Source of the DNA: Sciurus carolinensis
Lineage: Eukaryota > Chordata > Mammalia > Rodentia > Sciuridae
Direction: 5' to 3'
DNA: 64,000 bases
NCBI RefSeq assembly: GCF_902686445.1
Contig: NC_062213.1
Span: forward strand, 10,165,241-10,229,240
Below the pieces are notes generated by a model. It saw only the letters and a list, made by a program, of their open reading frames with translations, had not been told where the DNA came from and searched no databases. This document shows, piece after piece, positions 23,096 through 35,100 of the stretch; the first letter of the stretch is position 1; every line of letters begins with the position of its first letter. The translations under genes and the position numbers were made by a program.

Positions 23096-24639
23096 CCTCC
23101 CTTTTCTGTTGGAAGATGGATATATAGTAGCGCTTGGGCAGCCAGTATGAACCACGAGGCAGCATAACAAGAAAGGCGGGGCTACAGGACAAAAGGAACT
23201 TGGTTCTCAGGTGATTATGGATTTGCCATAAGCCCTGACAGCCCGCCACTGAGAAGCCCTCCTTTAGACCTCATTTAAGTGAAAGTTAATAAACTTCAGT
23301 CTTACTTATACAAGTATCCTACCATTATGTGCAGCCAAATACAACCCTAGGGAGATGATGAATGGAGGTGTGTATTTGTGGGTGTTGTTGGATTTTGTAT
23401 GTGGATATGCATAATGAAAATAAGTAGATATTTTCCTTCCATGGGTGTGCGGAGATTTTCATGACATAATTTACAGTGAAAATGTAAGTTGTGGAAGAAT
23501 GGGTATGATTCTAGTTTTCTAAAGAATAGACAAGCCTTCTATGTTTTCATTTATTTGTGTGAATTATGAGAAAGATGTGCTAATATTGGTTACCTCAGGA
23601 GACAGGATAGAGGTGGGAGACAGGGAAGATAATTATCTTTGCCTTTGTAAATCTTAGTAATCTATCATTTCAATTGTTGCAATAAATGTACACACATACA
23701 TACTTTGGAATTTAAGAAAAGAACTTTAAAAAGAAGACTAGAGTAATGAAGACTAGGGTGAAGATTAGAATCTGAGGATTTAATTTAATTAAGTTGTTAT
23801 TCACCCAACATGACTTTGCTGATGAAATATGGGTTTGGTAAAATACTGGGTGTCAGGAGGAAATGCAGGGAGTTCAGAGCAGAGATCTCCCTAGGAAAGA
23901 TGCATCTAGACAGAGTGAGCCTGTGGGGTGCAGCAGGCGGATGCCCAAGGAAAGACCAGGCTCGGAAAGAGTCTGTCTTCATGGGGTTCTAAGACTTCTC
24001 TGATCAATTTTTATTTACAAGAAAATTCATGTGGTCATTCTTATAGACCATGTTGACAATTGTGACAATGACATTTTTGAGTTTCTATTCCTGTCTCTTA
24101 TTTTCCATAACATGTCTGATGGAACAATTAGCCCCCTGATCGAAAGGAAAATCCTCCAGGGCCTGGGCAGTGCCTTCTCACGTTGGTGTCTCAGAGCCTA
24201 CATGGTGAGTGGTAAGCTGAATGGTGGGAGAGGGGCTGAATGGGTGTACATGGTATGTCCCATCCGGGAAGATTACAGCGCGTTCCACAGAGGAGGGAGC
24301 CGGGCTGAGCTGAAGGGAGGCGGGTACAGGCAAGCCTGAGGCACGCTCTTGGAGCTACAATCTGTGCTTGATGTGGGAACAGTGTGGGAATGGAAGACCA
24401 GTCCACCAGGGTTTCGAATACAGTATCAGAGTTAAATCTGCACTACATGTCTCTTTGACAGTGTGTTTTGCATCCAAGACAATGCTGGCAATATTTTGAA
24501 AACTATTGTTAACATTAAATTAGAGTTCCAGCATGCCCAGCTGGAAAGCAACGTGTTTCTTGGAAATGCTGCACATCACCTCAGAAAGAGCTTCACCAAA
24601 GTGAACGACTTCAGAATTGGAGGTAACGTGAGGACCTTT
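23096..24639. other. Intergenic, nothing recognised
   Basis: A possible LTR-like end (AAGTTAATAAACTTC near 23285) could not be assigned. Otherwise unique. Confidence 0.4.
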
Positions 24640-24715
24640 TCATGCATCCTCCCACGGTAAAGGTGAGGAAGCCGAGGACTGGCAGGGGTCAAGGTCTGTG
24701 TGACATAGTTTTATA
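24640..24715 (-). repeat. MIR SINE relic
   Basis: Minus-strand MIR phrases: GGTAAAGGTGAGGAAGCCGA, then CAAGGTCTGTGTGACATAG. Confidence 0.55.
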
Positions 24716-25820
24716 AATGCAGTCTTGACCAGTTGTGAGGCTGCTGCCAAAAGTCAGTCAACTCCCCTTCCTAGGGACCCACTGAGTCCATATCCTCAAC
24801 CATCTTCTTTACAGTCTCTCCTGCTTGGAGCTGTGATGCTCCCTCCCGTCACCCCAGGGCCAGGTGCTGGAGAGCCAGGGCAGCCTGATGCCCCAGAGCC
24901 TGCAGCAATTATCCGAACTCGCCCGTCTGGAGCCTCCTTGACCTGCTTCACCTGCTCCTTCCCAAGGAAACCAGTCCTGCAGTTTCTCTTCCTCCTGCCC
25001 TACCCCAGTGCCACACTGCTCCCTCATGTGGCCCTGCACAGCCAGCTGCATTCTCCCCAAAGGCTGATCGTTTTTGTAAAACACTGTGATATTCTTTTCT
25101 GTTTTTTTCCATTGACCTGCACCTGGCCTCACCATACCACCCCCAGGTTAGATGGTTAAAACAGTGCACTGGTGACCTCAGGCCAGGACTTAGTCTCTGG
25201 TGTAGACAAACGGAGTCAGAATGCAGGTCACCTGCACTTGCAGTCGGAAGATCCTTCTGCCATTTTAAGAGGCAAGTTATATTATTTCACCCTTAAAAAT
25301 ATGATCAAAAGCTCTGCAGCAGGTGTGTGCTCTTCTCCCTAGATGTCATTGATGTCCAGGGTAAGAAAATGAACACGTTCTCTAACACGATTTTGGAATT
25401 CTGTTGCAGGTCTAGGCTGCTGCCTGTTCCTTCCAGATCTTCAGAGGTGCTGAAGGCCCGAGTTATTGTTTTCATGAGTTGTCTCCTCCTGCAGGCTGCT
25501 CGGCCACAGGTTATGCTTCACTGTAGTTGATGTCTAAAGTTCAGGACTTGGCAAGGGACACTTGAGTGGCCTGTTCAAATAGATTGGAAAAAACAAGTCT
25601 TAATGTCGGGGACAGATATGTGGACCATGGACCTGCTAGACAACTTCTTTTCAGGGAGCGTGACTTCCCCATGTTTTAACAATCTCTTTCTTAGTGATAA
25701 ATTAAATTGCACACACAAATCTCATTGTAATTAATAGCTTGTTTACCTCCTTTCTTTCTTTTGTGGAATGATGTTATCTTTCAGCTCAATACTTAAAAAT
25801 CCAAGAATGGGTCCAGAAGA
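24716..25820. other. Intergenic, nothing recognised
   Basis: No gene or repeat that I can support. Confidence 0.4.
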
Positions 25821-26162
25821 GTCTTAGTCTGTTTAAGCTGCAATAGCAAAATACCAGAAACTGGGGTGGTTTATAAGCCAAAGAAATTTATTTCTCAGAG
25901 TTCTGGAGACTGGGAAGTCCAAGATCCAGGAACAGGTGACGTGCTGTCTGGAGGGCTCATTTCTTCTCCTGCTGCAGGATGGCACCTTCTCACTGTGTCA
26001 AGACGGCCCTTTGGGGCCTCTGTTGTAAGGGCGCTCACCTCACTCTGGGGGTCTCTGCCCTCATGACCTCAGTCACCTCCCCTTAATACCTTCACCTTGA
26101 GGGGCAGGTTTCACTCACTGAACTGGGGCTGGGGAAGCGCAGCCAGCATTCAGACCATGGCA
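25821..26162 (-). mobile_element. MaLR LTR (MST/MLT1-like), minus strand
   Basis: Begins GTCTTAGTCTGTTTAAGCTG, GCAAAATACCAGAAACTGGG, AAATTTATTTCTCAGAGTTC, TGGAGACTGGGAAGTCCAAG; ends CATTCAGACCATGGCA. This is the antisense order of an MST/MLT1 LTR. Confidence 0.78.
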
Positions 26163-27489
26163 GGAAGGGTTTCTTGTGTCAATTGTGAAAACTCTAGTTC
26201 TCAACCTTCTCAAGAATGAAAAGTCCCATTTTAGGTCACAAAATTTTACAAATCCCTGTGATAATGTGAGTTGTATTTTTAGTATCCATCGATTGCAAAC
26301 TCGTGTTACTACAAATTTGCAATCTTTTCCACTAAATTTCTATCTTATGAATCGCAACAGCATTTATGACACTTGACGATAGGTTCTGAGAGAGATGCGG
26401 GGAGGACAGAGGCTGCCAGGTGGGAAGACCTGCAGTTCTTTAACAACCTTCCCTCTCTGCTGACACCTGCCAGGTAGTTCTGGTGTCGGCTCGTATGTTC
26501 CTGGTGTCGGGAAGCTCACTGGTCCATATAGAAGCCTGTGGTGCTTTGAGCTTCTCTTCCTAAACTCAAGTTTCTTCCTAATGTTGAGTTGGAATTGTTT
26601 CTCTCTGAAATCTCGAGGTTTCCACCCCAGGATTCCCCTGAGGATAATCAAAAGCCCCTTCCACCTGACAGTCATACAGGTGACATTCATACAGTCTACG
26701 TCCACTGAGGGTCAGGTGAAAGCAGGTGCTGGAGAGGCTTCTGTGAGGGAAGTGTGGGGGCATAAAACCCCAGGGGTTCAAAACCAAGAGGGTTTTGCTG
26801 TGAATCCATCTTTGGAAAAGCCAGAGTGTCACCATCAGGGTTGGTGGAATAAGTTAGGAGCCCAAACATTAAGGACCAGAGATGGCAACTCCAGAGCTGA
26901 TCAGGTCGCAGGGACTCCAGGGGATATGAGATGATCATGACACAGAATACATGACCCAGTGCCAAGGCAGATGCAGGTAAACCCTTGAACTAACATCTGG
27001 ATGGAGCTGGAGGAAGCACTGACAAGGAATCCCCGCACCTGGAAGAACTCTGTCCTAGATGACCTCCTCTGGCAGGCTCCAGCTGTCCCTGTTCTCACTC
27101 AGACATCTCATTTGTATATATCCGCACACACCTAGGGTCTGGCTTCCGACTCCCGTAGCTGTGAGTGGAGAATCAAGGGGACACATCCTGCCCTGGGAAG
27201 TCCCTTCCTTCCTCCCACTCTGCCTCTGAGTCCCCAGACTCCCCATTCACTAATTCCCGGGAAGTTTTCAGATCTGTCATCTTCCAGGTTTCTCTATTCT
27301 AAACGCATTCCCTGTGGCCAAAGCATGGTGTTGGGAACTCAACCATGAATCCATGTTTGGATGGGACCATGCAGAATAAATGGGACCATCCCTCAGTTTC
27401 TCCCTTTCTAGTTGCCCACATCTAGTACACAAGCCACACACTCCTCAGGGGCTGACACCCAGCACCCCGAATAGGCAGTTCAGCACACT
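26163..27489. other. Intergenic, nothing recognised
   Basis: No feature supported beyond short meaningless frames. Confidence 0.4.
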
Positions 27490-27650
27490 GGCTAAGACCA
27501 AGGACCTTGGATTCAGAACTACTTGACCTTGATACATGGCTCCTACTCTCCGTGACTGCAAAGGTCTTCCAGTCTCTCCACATTCCCAAATATGCATCTG
27601 AAGAACAGAGACTATCAATCTGAATTTTGGTGGAGGCTTGTGAGTAGATT
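27490..27650 (+). repeat. MIR SINE relic (weak)
   Basis: Plus-strand MIR-like order: ACCTTGGATTCAGAACTACT, ACTGCAAAGGTCTTCCAG, then GCATCTGAAGAACAGAG. Heavily diverged. Confidence 0.4.
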
Positions 27651-27784
27651 CCTCTGGTTTTCTCCTGTTCAAACATCCTTATATTTATTCAACTATTCCA
27701 CAAATGTCCTTTTGATGTCTCCTCTGTGCCAGGTTCTGTCAGGATGGTGACGATGCCCTGACCTAATGAAACCGACATTTTACC

Positions 27785-28167
27785 CTGGTTTAGAGCTGGA
27801 AGGTCCCCAGAGTCCCGTGTGTTCAGAGGTGGGGTTTGGGGAAGTGACCGGATCAAAAGGACCTGATTTCAGTGGTGGACTGACCCACTGGTGACTGGGA
27901 GGCTTTGAGAGGCAGAGCCTGTTTGAGGACGTGGGTCGCTGAGGGCATCCCTGGCTTGGTTTATCCTCTCCCTAGTCTTTCCCCACCCTCTCTGCTTCCT
28001 GCATGTCTGAGAAGAAGTTTCCCTCCTCCCACGCCCTTCCACCATGCTGTTCTGCCTCACCTCAGGTCTGATCAATGGAGCTGGCTGGCCGTGGAGTGAG
28101 ACCATGATCCTCTTCCAAGTTGTCTACACCAGGTATTTTGGTCACAGTGACAAAAACCTGACTAAAC
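27785..28167 (+). mobile_element. Diverged MaLR LTR, plus strand
   Basis: The 3' half has family landmarks: CCCTTCCACCATGCTGTTCT, GCCTCACCTCAGGTCTGATC, GTATTTTGGTCACAGTGACA, ending CCTGACTAAAC. The 5' half is badly diverged and the start is approximate. Confidence 0.7.
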
Positions 28168-28864
28168 CCCTCCTGTGATGGAAACAGAGAGTGGAGTCTA
28201 GGTGACCCAGTAAGTAATACAATTTCAGGCTGTGATAGGTGCCACGTAGGAATATTACAGAGGCAGAAGAAAGGAAACACAAGGATGCCGTTTTAGCTAA
28301 GAGAGTTGAAGAAGCCTCCAAGCAACAGGTGCCTGAGTGAGAAAAGAGTGAGTTACAGACAGGAGAGAAACTTCCATCTCCACCAGCCTCGTCAGTGCAG
28401 AAACACTGTCCTGTGTAACAGGAAGTTGGTTCTGACATGCTACCCTCGTCCCAGGGCTACGACAATGCTGTGGTCACTCCCCAACAAGTTGACATGGAGA
28501 GGAGGAAGAAGACTGGCTTTTCCAGAGAAGGGGCAGAGGAAACCATGTCCCAGAGGCCCCACAAAGACTTCCTTCCCATGTCTCTGTTCCTAGAATTAGG
28601 TCAGACATTTGTTGCTGAATGAGGCCCTGACAGGGAGGACACATATAAATGGCCGGAATGACCTGCTAGAGGCGCCACCAGTCGTGACTGCATTGCGTAC
28701 ATTGATTGTCACGTGGCAGAATTCCTCTCAGCACCTTACAGACAGGTATAGTCGGTCCTCAAATTAAAATTCCTGGGAGGAGTCATGAAGACTACTTTTG
28801 AGTACACATTTACACATCCACTTTCCACACACACAGGCGCCGTCCCTTCTATGCCCCTCAGGGC
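28168..28864. other. Intergenic, nothing recognised
   Basis: No supported feature. Confidence 0.4.
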
Positions 28865-28985
28865 CTGGGTGATCTGGGGTGATTACTTAACTTCTTGATC
28901 TTGACGTTAATGGAAGTAATTGTGCCAGCCTCACAGGACTCTTGTGAGATGGAGCTGGACATTTAATCCCGTGACCATGTAGAGA
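28865..28985 (+). repeat. MIR SINE relic
   Basis: Plus-strand MIR phrases: GATTACTTAACTTCTTGATC, AATGGAAGTAATTGTGCCAG, CCTCACAGGACTCTTGTGAG. Confidence 0.6.
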
Positions 28986-29459
28986 AGCGCTCCAGTCGGC
29001 TCCTCCCAGGGCGGGCAGCTGGGGACGTCGAGGGAGGCGCCCAGGCCTCTGGGTCAGGTGGGGGCGCCTTGCTCCTGACACCGCTTCCGTAGTATCTGTC
29101 ACCCACATACGGACCGTCTGGTCACGTGGGCTTCTCTACCATTCTCAGTTCTCTGCGGTTGGTAAGACATCACTCGTCATTCTAGCCAGAAAAGGGGGGA
29201 AGTCGATAATTTGTGGGATTCACAGAGATTTTTTTTTGCTAATGCAAATTGCAAAGTGAACTTTTCATATCAGTCCCTCGTGGCCCTGCAGCTGCCTTAC
29301 CTGGGGCTGGCATCCTGGGCCGTGTCCGACAGGATAGTGATATTGCCCAGTGAGCGCGTCCAGGGTGGCAGGGGTTGCTTGCTTTGGAATGGAGACCTAA
29401 CAAGAAGTCCTTGCCTTTAGGAGCTCGCAGCCTGGAGGGCAGCACACGTTTATCGTGCC
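28986..29459. other. Intergenic, nothing recognised
   Basis: Moderately CpG-containing unique sequence; no gene supported. Confidence 0.4.
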
Positions 29460-30260
29460 ATGTGACAATAGCAATAATGAAGCTGCTGCGTCCAGAGAGA
29501 GGAGGATTCATGGGGGAGAGGGGAGCAGCAGAGAAAATGTCACAAAGGAAAGCGCGTTTGATCTGCCTCACTGTGTGTGTAAGGAAATCCTTTATGTGCG
29601 CGGCAGCCTATGTGTTCCAAATTATAAATTCTGTTCAAGCCCCAGCAACTTTGCAACTACAGACATTTTCTTCCCTTTCATTCCAAAATGAAAAATAGCC
29701 TTTCTATTTTCATCATTGAAATCGCCATTTGTCATTCTCAAGGTGCCTCTGTGCCTTTGTCTCTGCTGTCAGCTGGCAGCAGTGATGCTAAAAATAGCTG
29801 GCGGAGGAACCGCTACACGCTGAACATTAAAAATAGAAAGGGAAGCACTGGCGTGAATAATGCATGCGGAGGATCCCGCTCGTGCTGGCCTCGGGGCCGC
29901 GGGCAGCCTCGCTGCTGGGCGCAACCGGCAGGAGGGGAGGACCCAGGCGTCCCTGCTGCTCCCGCTGCAGCCCCTGCATTGCAGCTTCCCCCGCCTGCCT
30001 GGCCAGGAGGGGCAGGAGGGGATGCCGGCGGGGACGAGCGTTCTGCAAGACACATCGCGAGTCTGATTTGGAGACCTGCACGCAAACGCCCAAATGGCAC
30101 TGTCACCAGGAGGCAAGACAAAGGAGGGGGCAGACCTGCCTGTGCACGGCAAGGACGTGGTCTATCTGAAGGCACCCCAGCTCTGCCTCCAGGAACACAC
30201 ACAGCCAGCCGCTCGGCGCTGCTCCGCAAGGGGATTCGGTAATAATTCAGACCGTGAAGG
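29460..30260. promoter_or_regulatory. Candidate distal enhancer with orphan CpG-rich block
   Basis: Two strong MEF2-type motifs, CTAAAAATAG (29788-29797) and TTAAAAATAG (29827-29836), lie 39 bp apart. They sit in repeat-free sequence that leads directly into a CpG-rich block (about 29865-30240). The block has no recognisable exon, and its open frames are generic GC-rich frames. It is about 30 kb upstream of KCNQ3. A MEF2-bound neuronal enhancer is a reasonable guess; nothing in the sequence proves it. An unannotated non-coding promoter is the main alternative. Confidence 0.4.
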
Positions 30261-30439
30261 CAAAACCTAAGGCTGCTCAACGTTCAAACCATATTATAAC
30301 AATCTGAGCGGGGCGGCTCTCCCCACGTCTGAGAGCATTGCGGTTCTTTTTCACGATTGCTGCACAACCAGATTTCCCTTCACACTGATTTGTTCCCCAT
30401 GGCCAGATGCTAGTTTTATCCCTGGCAGTCCTAGATTGT

Positions 30440-30580
30440 CACAGCTGAAGCAGCTGAGAGATTGCTGGGGTAGACGAGAAGGTACTGAGGTCCAGAGAGG
30501 GAAAGGAACTTGTCCAGGTTGCACAGCACCCCAGACTCAGAGGCACGGCTGATGTGTCTCATCTGCCCTGACTTCGCCTT
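30440..30580 (-). repeat. MIR SINE relic
   Basis: Minus-strand MIR order: GGTACTGAGGTCCAGAGAGG, AAAGGAACTTGTCCAGGTTG, CACAGCACCCCAGACTCAGA. Confidence 0.75.
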
Positions 30581-30994
30581 TCCCACAGTTTATTGCTGAG
30601 TCACCTCTTCAGGTCCCTGGTGGAATAAGAACCCTATTCCAAAATGCGACTCCATCTGCTTATTGAAGCCTGTGGCAGGTTGGAATGCCCCAGGTGTGCC
30701 CGGTATGCAGCTCTTTCTTGGTCCTCAGGTCTGAAGCCAGGACAGGTCTGGGGTGATAGGTCTGTGTCATGGAGGGACTGATAGCTTGATTTTACCCTAA
30801 TGTCACTCTCAGGATTCAGTTAGTCTTCTTAGTGCTCCTAAGAGTCGCAGGAGGGCGTAAGACACTTGTGATGCCGAAGAGGTGGCCTCTGGCTCCTCAC
30901 AGGTGGGCTCCCACCTGCAGCCTATGCCTGGCACCCCCACAGAGGGCCGAGAACAACCAACATCAAACTAGTCTGGGCTCGAGTCTTCCCTGTC
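30581..30994. other. Intergenic, nothing recognised
   Basis: No supported feature. Confidence 0.4.
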
Positions 30995-31090
30995 CTGCAT
31001 CCTACCTGTTGACTTGGGGCAGGACACCTGGCATCTCCAAACTCTGATTTCCTGCTTTTAAAGTAGGGCGAGGATGCTGATCCACCCAGA
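30995..31090 (+). repeat. MIR SINE relic
   Basis: Plus-strand MIR phrases: GTTGACTTGGGGCAGGACAC, CTGATTTCCTGCTTTTAAAG, TAGGGCGAGGATGCTGATCC. Confidence 0.55.
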
Positions 31091-32160
31091 ATGCCCCAAG
31101 GAGGAGACGGTGGTAGAGAACCACCGATGCAGGGGCTACAGGACCCGCACCCACAGAGGTGAGCCGGGCCTGGGCGGGGGACTGTGCCTTTCTCCCGACC
31201 CTGGGTGAGGCTTGAATCGCTGGTCAGCGACTTCCAGCCTCCAGCAATCTGGGAGCCTCAGGCCTCCACAGTTTACCTGAAAATGAAAAAAAGGTGATCA
31301 AACTTCCAGAGCCAATTGCAGATGTTACTGAGGTGATGCAGGAACCAATCACCAAACAGGTTCTCAGAAAACGGCCACTGCAAGGACGCATCCCCAGGTC
31401 CCAAAGGGGGCGAGGTGCTGGCACACCCACCTCACTCGGCAAGCACAGGCACCCCATGAGTGCAGATGCACACGTGTGCCCTGGGTGTGCACAGGTGTGC
31501 ACCCCGTGTCGCTCACATCCGGTAAGAGGTGGAGAGCGTTTCCGCTTCCTGCCGACTTCCTTTCTGAGACAGCCTGTTACTCTTCTTGATCTTCAAAGGT
31601 CTGCAGGCCCCAGTGAGGTGCCAAAAAGCCTGGGTCCCCTGCCCTCCCTGTGCTCCATGATCTGCTCTAAAATAGCCTCCCGGCAGGTCTTGGTGGAGAG
31701 AGTCCGTGAAGCCCGAGCCAGGCCTACAGTCCTTTTGGTGTTAAGTTCCTGCTTTCCTGTGCATTTCCTTTAGCAGCCATGTTTAAAGAAAAGTGATTCT
31801 GAGGAAGGGGAGCCCCAGGCTTCTAAGGATGTGAAAGCCTTTTCCTTGGGGCCAGGGACCAGCGTGGAACGTGCTTGCTTCTGGCAAGTCCCCTGCCTTC
31901 TCCTGGCCTTTCTTTCTGCCACAGTTCATGTATTTGGTGATCCTTTCCCTTCAGTCGTCAAGCCCCCAAACTGCTCTGGCCTAGATCCCGTGCGGGTCAG
32001 CGTGAGCCTCGCAGCTGCTGTGCCCTTTCCTGCAGCCCTACTCTTCCCATTAGTCCTCCTGCCAACCTGGGAGTCTGCTCATCAATATTTGCTTCCTAAC
32101 TTACAGGACAAGAAACTGGGAGTCAGAGGGTTATATGGTGTATCCAAGATTAGGTGGTTA
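31091..32160. other. Intergenic, nothing recognised
   Basis: No supported gene. A 159-codon frame at 31294 shows no family resemblance. Confidence 0.4.
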
Positions 32161-32244
32161 GTGGGCTTGGAGGTAACTCAGCAGTAGAGTGCTTGCCTAG
32201 CATGCACAAGACCTGGGTTCCATCCCCAGTGCTGCAAAAATAAA
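32161..32244 (+). mobile_element. ID-type rodent SINE
   Basis: About 80 bp in the order of the ID family: GGGCTTGGAGGTAACTCAGC (A-box region), AGTAGAGTGCTTGCCTAGCA, then GACCTGGGTTCCATCCCC (B-box region) and GTGCTGCAAAAATAAA as a short A-rich tail. ID elements derive from a tRNA-like RNA and are found in rodents, so this is the best lineage marker in the window. Confidence 0.92.
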
Positions 32245-34193
32245 TGACTAAAGCAACTAGGCTAGTATATAAAATGTTTCCACCAACTCACCATGTGTGC
32301 TCTGGGTGAGAAAAGCAACTACTAAGTTTCCTTCTTTTCTCTCCAACATATAAACACTCAGTCTTTCTCCATATCCAGAGAAACATTAAAAATGGAGTTA
32401 AGAAATGAGTGACATTTTTAATATCTTGGACATGGTTGTGCTTTGTAGAACAGAATATGAATTTGCTCATTAAGTTTTTCTCTACTCAGGAGAGAAGAAA
32501 AGAGACCCTTGAGGCTTGAAAAGGATGAATTTGGAACAGGCACACACTATCCCAGTTTCTGTTAGAATTGTGTTTAGTTGTGAGCAATGGCTAATCGTAT
32601 ACTGCAACTCACCTTCTGCAAAATCCAAGAATAGGTATAAGGGCTCAAAAATGACATCAAGCTGGCAGGTTTCTTCTCTTTAATGGATCTGCCTTCTTTA
32701 ATTTGTGGCTCTGATTTTCATGGGTGCACAGTGACTGCTGTGTCTCTGGTATGGTGTCTTTATTTCAGGTAGGAAGAAGGGAGGCCAGGACACATGACTT
32801 TCTCCAGGAAAGGTGTGTTCTACCCATGGCCTTCTATCTACTTGTCACTGGCTCATATGGCAAGTCTTCTCTGAGTGTGAGTTCTTCACTTTCCAGAATC
32901 TACAGAAGTACGAGACAGGAGACGGGACATTGAAATGGCTGTTAAATGAGACCCTCCTCAGTATCTGCCTAATCCCTGTCTATCCAAAAAATTACTACTT
33001 TGCAAACTCTTGCAATGCATGCAGAGAATAGAGAGACTTGTAAGGGATGAACTAAACAGATAAGAGTGTGTGTATTTGCATGGTTGATACACAGGAAGGA
33101 GAAACCCCAAGTTTCGTGGTCATTTGTACTGTGACTCTTTCTCCTTTCTCCATAGATTGAGAAAGCTATGTGCCTTCTGATTACCAAGAATGCTCATAAC
33201 TGCTGGGACCTGAAGGACGGGTGGCATCACCATGGCCCATTGGACCCATGGTGAAATGGATCCAGTCCAGGATCTACTTATAACCTCTCTTTTATATGCA
33301 CCCACCCTGACAGAGGCTGGGCCAGAGTGACATTTTAGCCAGTGATGCATCGGTGTCTGCTCAGGTTTTGTATGCAGCAATCACCCAATGATCTGGGCAT
33401 TCTCCTTACCCCAGTGCACAATCCTCTGAGGAAGGATTGGGGAAATATTTATAATATATACTTATGTTGACTTTTCAGGGTCCTTCCTCAAAGGAGCCTG
33501 GTTTCCTCTTTGTCCAATTAGGCTATATCTGCAACTAAGTTTAGAAACATAAAAGGAACCTCAAGTTTCCATCAAGGTGGCTGACATCAGCCTTCTGCCT
33601 TCCAGCTCTCAATTATTTATTACTATAAATAGTAAGTGATACTTCTGGTATGCTATTTATTATCATACATAGCAAGCAATATATCTATCTTGCCCATAAA
33701 ACCACCATCCTCTCTTCGACAGAGATAACAAATATTGTGGGTCAGAGCACTCTGCTCACCCACCCTGCCACTGGAGTAAATAAGTGATCAAGTTCATCTT
33801 TCCTTCAAAGGTTAAGTGCGGCCACGTGGTCACTGCTTCAAGGATCCCGTCTTCCCCGTTGATGTAGCAAACCCAGACCTCTGACGACATCTCTAGCATC
33901 AACCTTATCCTGCAGAGGGGCAGCTCCCACTGAGTTTCCTCGTCACTGCTTCCTTCCTGAAGGTGTCCTCTGAATGCTTTCAGGACATGGCCAGGTGGTA
34001 GGTGCTCAGGGCTTATGTAGGCAGTTAGTTATAACACCCTGTCTCTCTGAGCCTCTGACACTTTCCTTATTATAAGGCAGGGATTTTTTTAAATTTTGCT
34101 ATTTTTTCCCCTAATTTATTATAGGCCATTGGCATATCTCAAGCTTCAAGGAGTCAACCCCGCTTTGGTAGGAGAATAATTCTCTCTCATCTG
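32245..34193. other. Intergenic, nothing firmly recognised
   Basis: Contains an imperfect local duplication of about 28 bp near 33612-33680 (TATTTATTACTATAAATAGT versus TATTTATTATCATACATAGC). No gene is supported. Confidence 0.4.
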
Positions 34194-34484
34194 CCCCCAC
34201 CCACCAAATGACCATGTCCTCATCTTGAAACCTATAATTATATTCCTTTATATGATAAAAAGGACACTTCAGAGGTGATCAAATTAACCATCTGGTGTCA
34301 GGGAGATTATCTGGGTGGACCCAACATAATCACAAAGGTCCTTATGAAAGGTCATCAGATCAGTCACAATTAGAGATGTGACAGTGGAAGTAGAGACTGG
34401 TGTAATGTGGGGCCACAAGCCCAGGAGTGTGGGCAGCCTCCAGAAGCCAGAAAAGGTACAGAAAGGCTTGCCCCTCTCTGGGTT
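34194..34484 (+). mobile_element. MLT1 LTR, plus strand, 5' portion
   Basis: Sense MLT1 phrases: CATCTTGAAACCTATAATTA, GGTGATCAAATTAACCATCT, GATTATCTGGGTGGACCCAA, AGGTCCTTATGAAAGGTCAT, GCCTCCAGAAGCCAGAAAAG. Broken by a second LTR and continues at about 34915. Confidence 0.8.
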
Positions 34485-34914
34485 TACTAGGGAAGCCCTG
34501 ACAACCTAACAAAGTACTACTACGACACAGGTGGTTTTAACACAGAAAGTTATTTTCTCACAATTGGAGGCTAGAAGTCTAAGATCAAAGGTGTCACTGG
34601 GGCCATGCTCTCTTTAAGGAATCTAGAAGATAAGTCTCCTTGCCTCTCCTGGTTCTTCGGTTGCCAGCAATCCTTGATGTTCCTCATTCCATAGCTGCAT
34701 CTTTCCAATTTCTGCCTTCAACTTCACACAACCATCTTCTCTTTCTGTTTATATGTATGTATCTTTTAAGGACATAAGTCACTGGATGTAGGCCCAGGCC
34801 AACCGTATGACTTCATCTCCGTTTAACTTTTAATTCATTATATCTGCAGTACCCTACTTCCAAATAAGGCCATGCTTTGAGATTCTGGATGGAAAAGAAT
34901 TGGGGGGAAGGGAT
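34485..34914 (-). mobile_element. MLT1 LTR, minus strand, inserted in another MLT1
   Basis: Antisense MLT1 order: ACTAGGGAAGCCCTGACAAC, AACAAAGTACTACTACGAC, TTTTCTCACAATTGGAGGCT, AGAAGTCTAAGATCAAAGGT, GGGGCCATGCTCTCTTTAAG, TAAGGACATAAGTCACTGGA, TTCCAAATAAGGCCATGC. It lies between the two halves of a plus-strand MLT1. Confidence 0.8.
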
Positions 34915-35066
34915 GCTATTTGGATTCATTCAGACCTTCAGAGCTTTCAGAAGGACTGTAGCCCTATATTTTTAGATTTTCAGAACAACAAGATGATAAA
35001 TTTGTGTTGTTTTAAGCCACTATGTTTGTAGTATTTTATTATAGCAGCAATCAGAAACTAATACCC
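34915..35066 (+). mobile_element. MLT1 LTR, plus strand, 3' portion
   Basis: GTGTTGTTTTAAGCCACTAT, then GTAGTATTTTATTATAGCAG, ending AGAAACTAATAC. This is the terminal part of the MLT1 that starts at 34194. Confidence 0.82.
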
Positions 35067-35073
35067 CTGCCAA

Positions 35074-35100
35074 ACATAAATAAATAAATAAATAAATAAT
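35074..35100 (+). repeat. (TAAA)n simple repeat
   Basis: About six TAAA/AAAT units directly after the MLT1 end. Confidence 0.95.

Noticed and set aside
29688..30242. 184-codon plus-strand frame in the orphan CpG-rich block
   Set aside because: Composition-driven: several overlapping frames on both strands cover the same block and none resembles a protein family.
32161..32244. A functional tRNA gene
   Set aside because: Box A- and B-like phrases are present, but the sequence follows the ID SINE and cannot fold as a full cloverleaf with standard arms.
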